From NCBI GenBank assembly GCA_029339505.1, contig JAQISU010000036.1:4108501-4172500 (forward strand): 64,000 nt of DNA, in the 5' to 3' direction. The position numbers and the translations under genes are program-made. The stretch is from Unio delphinus (lineage: Eukaryota > Mollusca > Bivalvia > Unionida > Unionidae). Below, piece after piece: positions 23,287-31,072 of this stretch. Every line of letters begins with the position of its first letter. Positions within the stretch are counted from its first letter, which is position 1. The notes under the pieces are model-generated. The model worked only from the letters and a program-made list of their open reading frames with translations. It did no database searches and was not told the DNA's origin.

Positions 23287-23749
23287 TATTATTATTATTC
23301 TGCTCTAATTTCAGCATTGTTGATTTATACAATTGAGCCATAGTTGAAAATTCGCTATCTGATATTGTTGTGTCATCCAACGACGATGATATCAACGAGG
23401 ATAATTGCGAGTAACCGGCAGATGCAATATGATATTTAATTAAATAATCATGTAGTTTACTCTGGCTACACGATGATAGTTTTTTTGTGATCCCAGTTAA
23501 TATACCAGCAATTGTAGCCACTGCGGAAATAGCGATTGGAACTACGACCGGAGCAATCATTGTAACCGAAGATAGTATTATTTCAGCAGCAGTGATTACT
23601 CCTGACACCGAGTACACGGTGATATCAACTGTGGTTATTCTTCGTTTGTATTTTTTGATTTTTATTTGATACTCCTCACAGAGAGAACTGAGTTTAGTTT
23701 GAAACTCTTTGACTTGATCATAGCGATACTGATTCGATGATGGAGTCAT
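23192..23749 (-). CDS. Polinton membrane-hairpin protein, unknown function
   Basis: 185 residues. Residues 1-40 are charged and possibly helical. Residues 41-87 are almost uninterruptedly hydrophobic and could form one or two membrane segments. The rest is serine-rich with a short asparagine run (about 156-160). It is conserved in the relics at 750-1078 and 40692-41160, including the 95-bp overlap with the next gene, so the overlap is an old feature. A virion membrane-active or envelope-interacting role is possible but not shown. The start is preceded by an A-rich TAAAATAAA context; the 72-bp upstream gap holds two imperfect palindromes. Confidence 0.75.
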   Translation of the reverse strand: MTPSSNQYRYDQVKEFQTKLSSLCEEYQIKIKKYKRRITTVDITVYSVSGVITAAEIILSSVTMIAPVVVPIAISAVATIAGILTGITKKLSSCSQSKLHDYLIKYHIASAGYSQLSSLISSSLDDTTISDSEFSTMAQLYKSTMLKLEQNNNNNVVARTTSTNSNKYNTGENKHDINNLNTSRI

Positions 23750-23821
23750 TTTATTTTAAAAGCGTTAGCATTTTCAATTACAAATTACTTTGTAATTTTG
23801 AATCGTGAAAGAATTTTTAAA
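23750..23821. repeat. Intergenic palindromes
   Basis: Two members of the element palindrome family: AAAAGCGTTAGCATTTT at 23758-23774 and AAATTACTTTGTAATTT at about 23781-23797. Confidence 0.6.
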
Positions 23822-24853
23822 TCAATTTAATTGTTTACTTAAATCCACTACGAATTCTACGTACCACGTTACTGAAACCCTGACTAGATTTCTATCTATG
23901 GTATTTATTATCGTGAATTGTTCAGTTGTATCCTTGTCGATGATCGTTGATACCGTATTATTGACTCCAGATGAACTTGACGATGATATATTAAACTGAT
24001 TCGGTGATACTATTGTTAATCGATAAATACCCTTGACTGCTGCGGTTATGTTTAAAATGTTGTTTGTGGGAGTCCATATAAATGATCCGTGTTGAATCGT
24101 GTGTACTATGTTGTTGACGATAGATTTATCATGAGGAATTTTTACTTTTTCAACAACGCTTATCATTCTCATTGCATCATCCCTTATTGCGTTGTTGAAT
24201 GTTTTAAGTTCATCGATGGATTTTTTAATATCGGGAAGTGTTATTTCAATTTTATCAAATGGGCTCCCAATAAACTTGTCCATGAGGTTTTTACGAAACG
24301 TCATAAATAGTTTCGTGTGTTTTTCATATTCAGATTGAAGAGTTGCTAGTTCTAACATAGAATCTTTTATTACGGTGAGTTTTGGTGTGGTCACTGGTGG
24401 ATTTCCAAAAAATTCTAGCAGGGGTTTATCAATTTTGTCAACTATATTTCTTTGTAATGCAGTAAACTGATCAAATACAATTATATGATCATCATACTTA
24501 TCATTAAGCGATTTCAATGAATTTACTGTGTTATCATATGTTGCTAATTTATCCGTAATTGTTGAAACAAGTACACCTGGTTTGAGTTTACCCTCATCAG
24601 AAAATAACGCGATAGCATCCTCTGCTGCGTCTCGTTGTTTAACCAAAATATCATTAAGAGAGATATTACTACTTTTCAACTTACCCTGACGATCTTGAAA
24701 AACAACTATTTCACCAGGATCAACATTTGCTAGGTTTAATATTTCGGATATTTCATCTTCGATTAATTTTTTAACATCCTTGTTATCAACGGTTTCAACT
24801 CCACTATCAGGTTTTTTCAGCGATGATAAAGATCGTCCCCAAATATCAATCAT
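23822..24853 (-). CDS. Polinton coiled-coil protein with C-terminal beta domain (fibre-like candidate)
   Basis: 343 residues. The first 240 residues are rich in heptad-like helical segments (about 60-240). The last 100 are beta-prone with a serine run (S-S-S-S-S-S near 294) and end in V-VSVTWYVEFVVDL. A long helical shaft plus a terminal beta domain would suit a virion attachment fibre. That is inference from layout; no catalytic motif is visible. A degenerate homologue is at 41165-42090. The ATG is preceded by TATAATA. The upstream gap (24854-24908) carries palindromes AAATCCGATGGATTT and AATCTAAAGATT. Confidence 0.75.
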   Translation of the reverse strand: MIDIWGRSLSSLKKPDSGVETVDNKDVKKLIEDEISEILNLANVDPGEIVVFQDRQGKLKSSNISLNDILVKQRDAAEDAIALFSDEGKLKPGVLVSTITDKLATYDNTVNSLKSLNDKYDDHIIVFDQFTALQRNIVDKIDKPLLEFFGNPPVTTPKLTVIKDSMLELATLQSEYEKHTKLFMTFRKNLMDKFIGSPFDKIEITLPDIKKSIDELKTFNNAIRDDAMRMISVVEKVKIPHDKSIVNNIVHTIQHGSFIWTPTNNILNITAAVKGIYRLTIVSPNQFNISSSSSSGVNNTVSTIIDKDTTEQFTIINTIDRNLVRVSVTWYVEFVVDLSKQLN

Positions 24854-24908
24854 TATTATAGAAATATTTTCATCGTTTAAATCCGATGGATTTTCAATCT
24901 AAAGATTT
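24854..24908. repeat. Intergenic palindromes
   Basis: AAATCCGATGGATTT (about 24880-24894) and AATCTAAAGATT (about 24897-24908), two short hairpins of the element family between the protease stop and the fibre-like gene start. Confidence 0.65.
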
Positions 24909-25313
24909 TTAAGGAGATTTGCCGCTAGTATACTCATTTACTACTATATGAGGTGGTTTCGAAAATCTTTTGGATATAGCATCAAGTACGTTTAATACTT
25001 CATTACCACATATTGGTGGATCAAGCATTGTTTGTGTTGGTAACGTAGAATACCAAGTCCTCATTGGAAGGGTTTTAATATAACGCATAAATTCTTTCGG
25101 CGGCGCTAATCCATATGAGTCAAAATAAATAATCCCACGTGGATCAATTGCGTAACAAACCCAGTGAGTTCCAGGTCCGGAGCTGTTATCTAAATTAATA
25201 ATACCGGTTTCAACATCATTTGGTTGTGCCGGTAACTGATCTCTCATAAAAACCCCTCTGAAATTTTTTATTTTTAATTTTTTAGCGGTATCAATTAAAT
25301 CAAAATTGGACAT
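24909..25313 (-). CDS. Adenain-type cysteine protease (maturation protease)
   Basis: Adenovirus-type (C5 family) protease of Polintons, expected to cleave capsid precursors during maturation. Counted from the upstream in-frame Met at 25361, the motifs are GTHWVCY with His66, FDSYG with Asp81, Gln110 for the oxyanion hole and the nucleophile in ICG at Cys118. I chose the second Met (25313, MSNFDL): the first 16 residues would otherwise lie inside the upstream gene, and from 25313 the genes are separated by 5 bp, giving 134 residues. The upstream frame runs open to 25361. Matching cleavage-site motifs occur in neighbouring proteins. A relic is at 42110-42520. Confidence 0.92.
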   Translation of the reverse strand: MSNFDLIDTAKKLKIKNFRGVFMRDQLPAQPNDVETGIINLDNSSGPGTHWVCYAIDPRGIIYFDSYGLAPPKEFMRYIKTLPMRTWYSTLPTQTMLDPPICGNEVLNVLDAISKRFSKPPHIVVNEYTSGKSP

Positions 25314-25318
25314 AGGAA

Positions 25319-25780
25319 CTATATCGTTCCTGGAATTCGAAGACCCTTTCCGCTGTACCATGAACTCGGGGTTCCTGGTAGTCTTAGACCCTTTCCTTTT
25401 TTTTTATACCCTTTTCCAGTTGCCTTTTTCAATGCCATTCCTGCTGCGGTACCAATAGCTCCTAATGCTGCTGCCTTCGCTACCGCTGGGGCTGCTGCGG
25501 CAATCAACCCTGGAATCAACCCTAACAACGGGAATATACCACCAGTCTTTTCCATGTTTTTAATCGCGCTTGTAGAAAGAGTAACCTGAACTCCTTTTTT
25601 TTCTTTCAGCGCTTTATTAAAATGATTAGTTTGAGTTTTCGTCAGCGATAGTTTATTTACCCCGCCATTCATTTGATTAGGTTTCAGCGTTATTGTGGTT
25701 CCGCATTGTTTAACTGATTTGGATTGTAATTTTTTTATTTGACCAGGTGTCAATGTGACATTGATATTACTATACGACAT
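25319..25780 (-). CDS. pVI-like membrane-active minor capsid protein
   Basis: 153 residues. Residues 1-75 have short repeated beta/helix segments. An MNGG-V site at 37-41 fits the adenain consensus (M/I/L)xGG|x, near where adenovirus pVI is cut. Residues 81-116 form a glycine- and alanine-rich hydrophobic, membrane-active-looking segment. The tail is lysine-rich with a duplicated GKGLR(L/I)PGT (129-137 and 144-152). This layout is typical of Polinton/adintovirus pX/pVI-like proteins. The LPGTP-W pattern recurs at the start of the phospholipase protein at 36627. It lies between protease and capsid genes; the ATG is preceded by TGTATA. A relic is at 42525-42940. Confidence 0.75.
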   Translation of the reverse strand: MSYSNINVTLTPGQIKKLQSKSVKQCGTTITLKPNQMNGGVNKLSLTKTQTNHFNKALKEKKGVQVTLSTSAIKNMEKTGGIFPLLGLIPGLIAAAAPAVAKAAALGAIGTAAGMALKKATGKGYKKKGKGLRLPGTPSSWYSGKGLRIPGTI

Positions 25781-25837
25781 TATACAAAACAGGTTGATTC
25801 TAAATCGCGAGTCATTTTTAAAGAATTTTGGATTAAG

Positions 25838-25857
25838 AAAATCTTACAGATTTTCCA
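25838..25857. repeat. Palindrome spanning the capsid gene stop codon
   Basis: GAAAATCTTACAGATTTTCC, arms GAAAATCT/AGATTTTC around TAC; the TAA stop of the MCP gene lies inside it. Confidence 0.65.
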
Positions 25858-27301
25858 CTGGTGCATCTACTAGTCTCATTCGTCCACCAACACCCTCGAG
25901 TATCATTGATTTATCACTGAGAATAACAGCAACCGCTCTGTAATTATCAATACCAGCAGGACGGGTTACACGAGCTCGGAAGTGTATATCAACTACGGAC
26001 TGTTTCATCAAGTCAAGATGTTCTAGGGAAAAGTAATAAATCGGATACAGACCTTTAAAATCTAATTGTGATATTTGTAGACCAGTATCTACATTTTGAT
26101 CACGTCCCATAAATGATAGCAATCGATGATAAACTCGTGCAATATGGTTTTGACCGTAATTAAGTTGTATATCCTCTGCTGGTTCTTGTTGTCCGTTTAT
26201 TTTCAGCGAGACTTCATTACATCCGATTTGATCAAATATCATATGAGAATGTGTTTGATTATCCAATCGCGCTTTATTCTGTAGTGCAACAAATATATGC
26301 CGTGGAGCTGAAACACCCTGTCGTGCTGCCAAATGCCATGTAAGTGTACCATCAATATTAGAATCCATGGTATCTGTGGACGTTGTCAACCAGTTTAATA
26401 ATCTCTTTCCCCCTTGATCCATAAATGATAGCAACCGCGGTTCTACTGACAATGATGGAGTCAACACTGGCATCCACAGTGATAGTTTTGTTAAAATTAC
26501 TTTACCAGCGGCAATGCCAGCAGCGCGCCAGATTGCATTATTATCATCACCCTTTCTCACTAGTGCAACTGTATGTTTTACTCCATAAATAACCTTTCTG
26601 ACGTTTCTACAAAATCCAAATATATGATGGAGCGGAATCGCACATGAAAATCGTCGACGATCTCCTTGTAATGTTGCTATTCTTGTTGCAAATCCTAGGT
26701 TGTAATTGGGATTACCGTCTACAACTAAATCTTCAATCTGACCTGTTTCAGCAGCAGCAGCTCCAACAGGAGCAGCACTAAAATCGCCAGCAACAACAGC
26801 AGGAGCAACAGGAACAACACGATTTCGTGGTCTTCTTCTTATATATGGAGTACCATTAGGATGATCAGTAATATCCTTAGAGAACATCATAGATGGACCA
26901 GCCGATCTAGTATAATCATCGGAGTATCTTGCTAACCCTAGTATTGTTGTTGCTACATCAACTTCACGTTCAATAGATTCGATTTCTTTTCCATCAATGA
27001 GATATCTAGCGCTTTCAAATAATGCCATGATACCATTATTGACAAAACCAACTTGGATATTATCTGCATATGGCGCTGGTATCGCAGGAATATCAATAGT
27101 TGTTACGAGTTCACCTTCGACTTCAATAAAGGCTTCAGCAGGTAGAAAGTATTTACTGGTATCATGAACCTGAAATTCAATTCTTCCACGAAGATCAGGT
27201 TGTACTGCGTGATAAGCAAAAAATTGATAATCACGTACAGAAGTATCTTTAAGCACTGGGGCTTCCATGTCAAATGCAACATCAGGGTTCTGTTTGAACA
27301 T
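25844..27301 (-). CDS. Major capsid protein, double jelly-roll type
   Basis: 485 residues, on the short side for Polinton capsid proteins. First jelly-roll signatures: FLPAEAFIEVEGEL (about 52-65) and VNNGIMALFESARYLIDGKEIE (about 90-111, seen as two blocks). Second half: RHIFVALQ with a following FDQIGCNEVSLKINGQ block, then a YPIYYFSLE block and a late ILSDKSMILE strand. An Ala/Val-rich loop lies at about 160-186. The relic at 42964-44385 covers the same regions and lacks the Ala-rich loop. The start is preceded by GGATATATAATAAAAA. It sits downstream of the 660-bp spacer with a 38-bp inverted repeat. The family call is by motif recognition. Confidence 0.88.
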   Translation of the reverse strand: MFKQNPDVAFDMEAPVLKDTSVRDYQFFAYHAVQPDLRGRIEFQVHDTSKYFLPAEAFIEVEGELVTTIDIPAIPAPYADNIQVGFVNNGIMALFESARYLIDGKEIESIEREVDVATTILGLARYSDDYTRSAGPSMMFSKDITDHPNGTPYIRRRPRNRVVPVAPAVVAGDFSAAPVGAAAAETGQIEDLVVDGNPNYNLGFATRIATLQGDRRRFSCAIPLHHIFGFCRNVRKVIYGVKHTVALVRKGDDNNAIWRAAGIAAGKVILTKLSLWMPVLTPSLSVEPRLLSFMDQGGKRLLNWLTTSTDTMDSNIDGTLTWHLAARQGVSAPRHIFVALQNKARLDNQTHSHMIFDQIGCNEVSLKINGQQEPAEDIQLNYGQNHIARVYHRLLSFMGRDQNVDTGLQISQLDFKGLYPIYYFSLEHLDLMKQSVVDIHFRARVTRPAGIDNYRAVAVILSDKSMILEGVGGRMRLVDAPVENL

Positions 27302-27365
27302 TTTTTATTATATATCCGATGGTCTAAATCAAAAATTCTGAAAGAATTCTGAAGGAATTTTGAAT

Positions 27366-27553
27366 TGAAAACCCAAGGAATTCATTTAGAGAAAATCGAT
27401 TTTCATGAAATTATGTCGACGGATTAGCCAAAAAACAATACAAAATCAATAAAAAAAACATCGAAAATTCGATGACAACAACATATTTTAGCCTCACATG
27501 ATAAAAAATCTGATCAAAATCGATTTTCTCTAAATGAATTCCTTGGGTTTTCA
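27366..27553. repeat. Perfect 38-bp inverted repeat (27366-27403 / 27516-27553)
   Basis: Left arm begins TGAAAACCCAAGGAATTC; the right arm is its exact complement. The loop is 112 bp and AT-rich. It could form a cruciform or, in RNA, a strong hairpin. Confidence 0.9.
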
Positions 27554-27717
27554 TCCTCGATTTTCATGAAATTTTGTCGATGAATTGCATAAAAACACTA
27601 GAAAAATGAGTAAAAACACTAGAAAAATGAGTAAAAAAAGTAAAAAATCTAACAAAATTAGCAAAAAATAAATATTTTATAATATAAAAAAATTATTTAG
27701 TTGGGTGTATTTTAATA

Positions 27718-27987
27718 ATGATGATGAAAATATCTGATAATGAAGATAACGTTAGAAACATTAATGTTTCTGATACAAGTGATTCTGACACAAATATTTC
27801 TAATGCTAACATTTCTACAATAACCATAACAACTGAGCATCCTATTCAAATAAATAGAATCACAAGTGATTCTGACACAAATATTTCTAATGCTAGCATT
27901 AGAAACACTAGTGTTTCTACAATAACTATCATAATTGGAAATCCTGTTCAAATAAATATTTCTAACGTTTCCGGCGAATCTTCTTAA
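27718..27987 (+). other. Small open frame across the duplicated palindrome block, doubtful gene
   Basis: 89 codons on the plus strand, Ser/Asn/Thr/Ile-rich with two copies of a DSDTNISNA unit. It is opposite to all neighbouring genes and overlaps the end of the next gene. The minus strand is also open for 98 codons. Palindromes make both strands look alike, so I treat this as repeat sequence rather than a confirmed gene. Confidence 0.2.
27776..27960. repeat. Imperfect tandem duplication, unit of about 80 bp
   Basis: The first unit starts CAAGTGATTCTGACACAAAT at about 27777, the second at about 27853. The second unit carries 15 extra bases containing GAAACACTAGTGTTTC at the point where the first reads ACATTTCTACAA. 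Confidence 0.8.
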
Positions 27988-28480
27988 AACCACTTCCCGA
28001 AAGCCCACTTCCGGCTATCATATTTGCTGTTATGTTATCCTGGGCGTTAGTCATTAATGATTGTAGTTTTTTATCCACGGCGTTATTTATTATTTTACTA
28101 ACCTGTGTAGGCATTACTGCAGTAGATGGTAGTGAAGTCATTCCAGAAACACTAGTGTTTCTAATGCTAGCATTTCCAGGTTTTGAAAAATTTCGTCGAA
28201 AATCACTTCGTGATTTCACTAGCGCTGTTAGTTTATCCCGAGCGGCTGAAAATGCCTTACTAGCAAGATCACCAACAGCGCTAATACCCTTATCTCGGAT
28301 AACATCAATTGCTTTCATTGATAATTGTTTTGCAAACGGAGCCACTTTTGGAGCCATTCTTGAAAATAATCCCATTATAGTATTACCGAGACCATCTCCA
28401 TAGTATGCTCGGTATTTTGGCAATCGTGAGTTTACCACGTAGACGTTAGTTGGTTTATCATGGTTGTAGTGTATGATCAT
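27962..28480 (-). CDS. Basic Polinton virion protein candidate with adenain-like sites
   Basis: 172 residues, very basic at the C terminus (KKIRRKR), no known enzyme motif. Two sites match the adenain consensus (M/I/L)xGx|G in tandem near the end: IAGSG at 155-159 and LSGSG at 160-164. An arginine-rich region lies around 88-98. The segment GNASIRNTSVS (about 102-112) is the translation of two adjacent palindromes (28146-28161 and 28163-28174) and is missing from the relic at 44400-44850. A core or DNA-condensing protein processed by the viral protease is a reasonable inference. The start context is CTATATAGAGA. Confidence 0.7.
   Translation of the reverse strand: MIIHYNHDKPTNVYVVNSRLPKYRAYYGDGLGNTIMGLFSRMAPKVAPFAKQLSMKAIDVIRDKGISAVGDLASKAFSAARDKLTALVKSRSDFRRNFSKPGNASIRNTSVSGMTSLPSTAVMPTQVSKIINNAVDKKLQSLMTNAQDNITANMIAGSGLSGSGFKKIRRKR
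28146..28174. repeat. Double palindrome, in frame inside the basic protein gene
   Basis: GAAACACTAGTGTTTC (perfect, 28146-28161) followed by AATGCTAGCATT (perfect, 28163-28174). Confidence 0.85.
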
Positions 28481-28490
28481 TCTCTATATA

Positions 28491-28506
28491 GAAATGCTAG
28501 CATTTC
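28491..28506. repeat. Perfect 16-bp palindrome between genes
   Basis: GAAATGCTAGCATTTC, between the stop of the coiled-coil gene (28514) and the start of the basic protein gene (28480). Confidence 0.85.
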
Positions 28507-28513
28507 CAATTAT

Positions 28514-29575
28514 CTAATCGCTATGATAACCGTAGAAATTCGAAGAATTTTCGGCTAACTCCTCAATGAAATCTCTATATGTTGCAATATCCATGATACC
28601 ACCTTGAAATAATCTCCTACAGATATCAGCTGCTTCATTGATTATTTCCAGTGAGTTATTCCCGGCTCGTTTTCCTCCTACAAGTACTTCTAATCGTGCT
28701 ATATCACCGAGAATATTGCCAGGGCAAGAAATACTTGTATTTCCACTCGAAGAGTTTCCAACACTAGAATTTCCAACACTAGAGTGAAAATCCATAGGTG
28801 AATATCCCTTTCCGGTTTTTTTCTTAGTTTTTACTTCTCTTTTTCTTTGTTGTTCTTGTTGCTTTTCTTCTTCTTCTTGTTGTTGTTGTATGTCATAATC
28901 TTCAATTCCTCTCATAAACATTTTATACTCTAGTTTTTCCTTTTTTAAACGATCAATACTTTGATTCACTTTAAACAACCAATCAACCCAGTCAAGTCGT
29001 GATATTTTACTCTCTTTATACTCGTCCTTCAAAAAATCTTTTCTTGAATAATAACTTTGAACAGCAAAATTACCAAAGGCGATATAATCGTTGGGTTTCA
29101 TTAATTGAAATTGTTTTATTTCTTCTATACCCTTTGGAGTGAATTTGTCTATAAAGGGAACACCACGAGAAGTGGAAACTGCGCCCTCGTCTTCGACGGA
29201 TTCATCACCGACATCAATACCACTTTGTCCTTGTATTTCCATCTGAGTTGCCATATCACCTGAAAGTTTTTGTACAGCTTGTTTTGTTTGTCCAGTTTCT
29301 ATTGCTATTTTTTCAAGTTCACCAAGAAGAGGCTTCTCTATTCGTTTTCCTTCTTCAGGGATATCTCCGTATATCGCCCGTTCAGTTGCTGTTTTCACAT
29401 CTGTAGTTGCCTTGACAACCGGTTTGAAGAGTTGTTCTGTATCCTCTGTGAAGTCGGTGGCCATTGATTGCCGTTGTTGAAGTTTTTCACGGATTCTATC
29501 ACGAAGTGGTAATATTTTCTTAAGAGCTTCAAGTCTTTCTTTAGTGTTCCGTGTAGTTAATGATTGTCCTATCAT
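28514..29575 (-). CDS. Polinton coiled-coil protein, unknown structural role
   Basis: 353 residues. A helical N terminus (LEALKKILPLRDRIREKL) and a central region are followed by a Glu/Gln-rich coiled coil at about 230-248 and a lysine patch. A palindrome-derived linker (about 266-282, repeated SSVGN then GNTSIS) follows. The conserved C-terminal domain has LVGGK (about 298-302), a possible adenain site, and ends NSSNFYGYHSD, where NSSNF is another palindrome (28536-28550). The relic at 44890-45835 aligns over the C-terminal domain but lacks the linker repeats and NSSNF. The ATG is preceded by TTTTAATA. Probably a virion or assembly protein; no enzyme motif. Confidence 0.75.
   Translation of the reverse strand: MIGQSLTTRNTKERLEALKKILPLRDRIREKLQQRQSMATDFTEDTEQLFKPVVKATTDVKTATERAIYGDIPEEGKRIEKPLLGELEKIAIETGQTKQAVQKLSGDMATQMEIQGQSGIDVGDESVEDEGAVSTSRGVPFIDKFTPKGIEEIKQFQLMKPNDYIAFGNFAVQSYYSRKDFLKDEYKESKISRLDWVDWLFKVNQSIDRLKKEKLEYKMFMRGIEDYDIQQQQEEEEKQQEQQRKREVKTKKKTGKGYSPMDFHSSVGNSSVGNSSSGNTSISCPGNILGDIARLEVLVGGKRAGNNSLEIINEAADICRRLFQGGIMDIATYRDFIEELAENSSNFYGYHSD
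28536..28550. repeat. Palindrome in frame near the coiled-coil protein C terminus
   Basis: AAATTCGAAGAATTT; absent from the aligned relic near 44905, which is about nine bases shorter here. Confidence 0.7.
28728..28790. repeat. Cluster of palindromes and a 15-bp tandem repeat in the coiled-coil gene
   Basis: GAAATACTTGTATTTC (near-perfect), then ACTCGAAGAGT, then TTTCCAACACTAGA(A/G) twice. In frame, giving SSVGN repeats. The relic has about 25 bp in place of these roughly 70. Confidence 0.75.
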
Positions 29576-29605
29576 TATTAAAAGAGTATCACTAATTGTT
29601 AAATT

Positions 29606-29700
29606 AAAAAATCCTTTGGATTTTCAAATGCAAAGCATTTCATTGCAAATCATTTCGAAAGAAATCACTAACTAAAAAATGTAAAGTATTTTAATATACT
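29606..29700. repeat. Run of four palindromes upstream of the coiled-coil gene
   Basis: AAAATCCTTTGGATTTT (29608-29624), AAATGCAAAGCATTT (29626-29640), ATTTCGAAAGAAAT (29652-29665) and AAAATGTAAAGTATTTT (about 29676-29692) are arranged head to tail in the gap upstream of 29575. Confidence 0.8.
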
Positions 29701-29742
29701 TCCCCCTTACACACATAATTTTACTTCCTCATACCGTATCGG

Positions 29743-29976
29743 TTATACAAACAAAGGAGGCTCTCTACGCGTGGGCTCATCACCTTCAGAGTTTTCCATT
29801 AATGTTTTTAATTGTCTCACTTTACAATTAATAAGTCTCTTTTGTTCATATTCTAATCCTAATTGCTTTCGAACACGTTCAACGATGCTACATAATGGTA
29901 CGAAGACATTAACATCTTCAGTATTTACTAAGCTCTCACGTATAAGCTTTTGGATATTCTTAATTAAAAATATTTT
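29743..29976 (-). pseudogene. Open frame without start codon; possible second half of the small gene upstream
   Basis: 77 codons, charged and helical, coding-like in composition, ending GDEPTREPPLFV. There is no ATG before a late Met. It begins inside the last codons of the 29964-30131 gene, in the minus-one frame, at an A6TAT5 stretch. Either a single-base change split one gene of about 130 codons, or a programmed shift joins them. I cannot tell which. Confidence 0.45.
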
Positions 29977-30131
29977 TTAGATAGGACATATTTTCCGGTC
30001 TGTTCTGCAAATTGTATATCCTCGAAATTGGTCATAATTTGATCACAATCCAAACCTGAACATAATTTTATATTTTGATCCTTCAACTTGTTGATTTCAA
30101 TAATAATCAATTTGAGATTTTCAATATTCAT
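29964..30131 (-). CDS. Small Polinton protein, unknown; 55 residues
   Basis: I place the start at the Met at 30131 because the upstream 41 in-frame codons (to 30254) are just the translation of tandem palindromes, and TTTTATATATAT lies directly before this ATG, as at other genes. It is helical and charged (EIN-LKDQN) with two cysteines at GLDCD and LCSG. No family is recognised. Its stop overlaps a further open frame at 29743-29976 in the minus-one register. Confidence 0.45.
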   Translation of the reverse strand: MNIENLKLIIIEINKLKDQNIKLCSGLDCDQIMTNFEDIQFAEQTGKYVLSKKYF

Positions 30132-30155
30132 ATATATATAAAAATATATTTGTTT

Positions 30156-30220
30156 AAATGCAAAGTATTTCAAATACAAAGTATTAAAAATACAAAGTAT
30201 TTCAAATACAAAGTATTTTA
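30156..30220. repeat. Tandem palindromes, four units
   Basis: AAAT(G/A)CAAAGTATT(T/A) units of about 16 bp repeated four times, just upstream of the small gene start. Confidence 0.85.
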
Positions 30221-30228
30221 AAATGAAT

Positions 30229-30271
30229 TCTGGATACACTAAGGTGTTGATCATCTTAGTATACCCAGAAG
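30229..30271. repeat. Hairpin with 15-bp arms
   Basis: TCTGGATACACTAAG and CTTAGTATACCCAGA, 13 of 15 positions paired, with a loop around GTTGATCAT. Confidence 0.7.
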
Positions 30272-30397
30272 CTTAATGCGATTATAGGTGATTATGATTA
30301 TATATCATGAATGACGACGGCACATTCACCGTTTTAAACCCCCTTGGTGTTTTATACATCAAGCAGCGCTCAACGGTTACAACCGACAAACACATAA

Positions 30398-30621
30398 CAA
30401 TAGATTATAGGTGAACAATGAATGAATTGATTTCAATGACAATGACGACGGTACAACAATAGATTATAGGTGAACAATGAATGAATTGATTTCAATGACA
30501 ATGACGACGGTACAACAATAGATTATAGGTGAACAATGAATGAATTGATTTCAATGACAATGACGACGGTACAACAATAGATTATAGGTGAACAATGAAT
30601 GAATTGATTTCAATGACAATG
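30398..30621 (+). repeat. 59-bp tandem repeat, about 3.8 copies
   Basis: The unit contains AATAGATTATAGGTGAACAA and AATGAATTGATTTCAATGAC and ends GACGACGGTAC. Copies are identical as far as I can read. GATTATAGGTGA and GACGACGG also occur in degenerate form just before (30283-30320). Confidence 0.95.
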
Positions 30622-30641
30622 GATGACGCGGGCTATTCTAC

Positions 30642-30742
30642 ATTCAAGTGTAAACAAAACCGCAAAATCGAAACTTTGGTTTTGAATGTCAATAATAACG
30701 TTCATACCACGTGTGACGGTGTGGTTTTGTTTACACTTGAAT
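30642..30742. repeat. Perfect 20-bp inverted repeat
   Basis: ATTCAAGTGTAAACAAAACC at 30642-30661 and its complement at 30723-30742, 61-bp spacer that contains a CACGTG. Confidence 0.9.
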
Positions 30743-31072
30743 TTCGGCTAAATGCCCAATTATAATAAGAACGAATTTGTATATATACACTCATTACGAC
30801 GAGGTGATATAAAAAAGGTGTAGTGATTGTAATTGTTTGTTTGTTTATTAGCGATCACTGACAATGTTGAAAACACGCATAATACTTGAAACAGACACTA
30901 AAAAAAATGTTTAAATACGACGTGTCTATAAAACAGTTCTGTTAATACTTGAAAAAAGACAAAATTGATTGTGTTTTGTTCGGATTTATTTAATTATAAC
31001 AGCCAATCAAAAATCGAAGATTTTCCAACACTAGCGTTTCCGTGTTTAAGATCCGTAACTCTGTCATTGGTG

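Larger units (their letters stand above)
27302..27961. promoter_or_regulatory. Spacer upstream of the capsid gene, repeat-dense
   Basis: Holds, in order, overlapping AAATTC/GAATTT palindromes (27330-27360), a perfect 38-bp inverted repeat, a doubled AAAAACACTAGAAAAATGAGT (about 27592-27634), and a duplicated segment of about 80 bp with palindromes (27776-27960). It probably contains the capsid promoter; TATATAATA lies directly upstream of the MCP start. Confidence 0.6.

Noticed and set aside
29964..30254. 96-codon version of the small gene with an earlier start
   Set aside because: The extra 41 codons are only the translation of tandem palindromes; the internal ATG at 30131 has the usual TATA context.
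30398..30621. Regular 59-bp repeats that could suggest a CRISPR-like array
   Set aside because: Units are contiguous tandem repeats without unique spacers, inside a eukaryotic DNA element; no cas genes.
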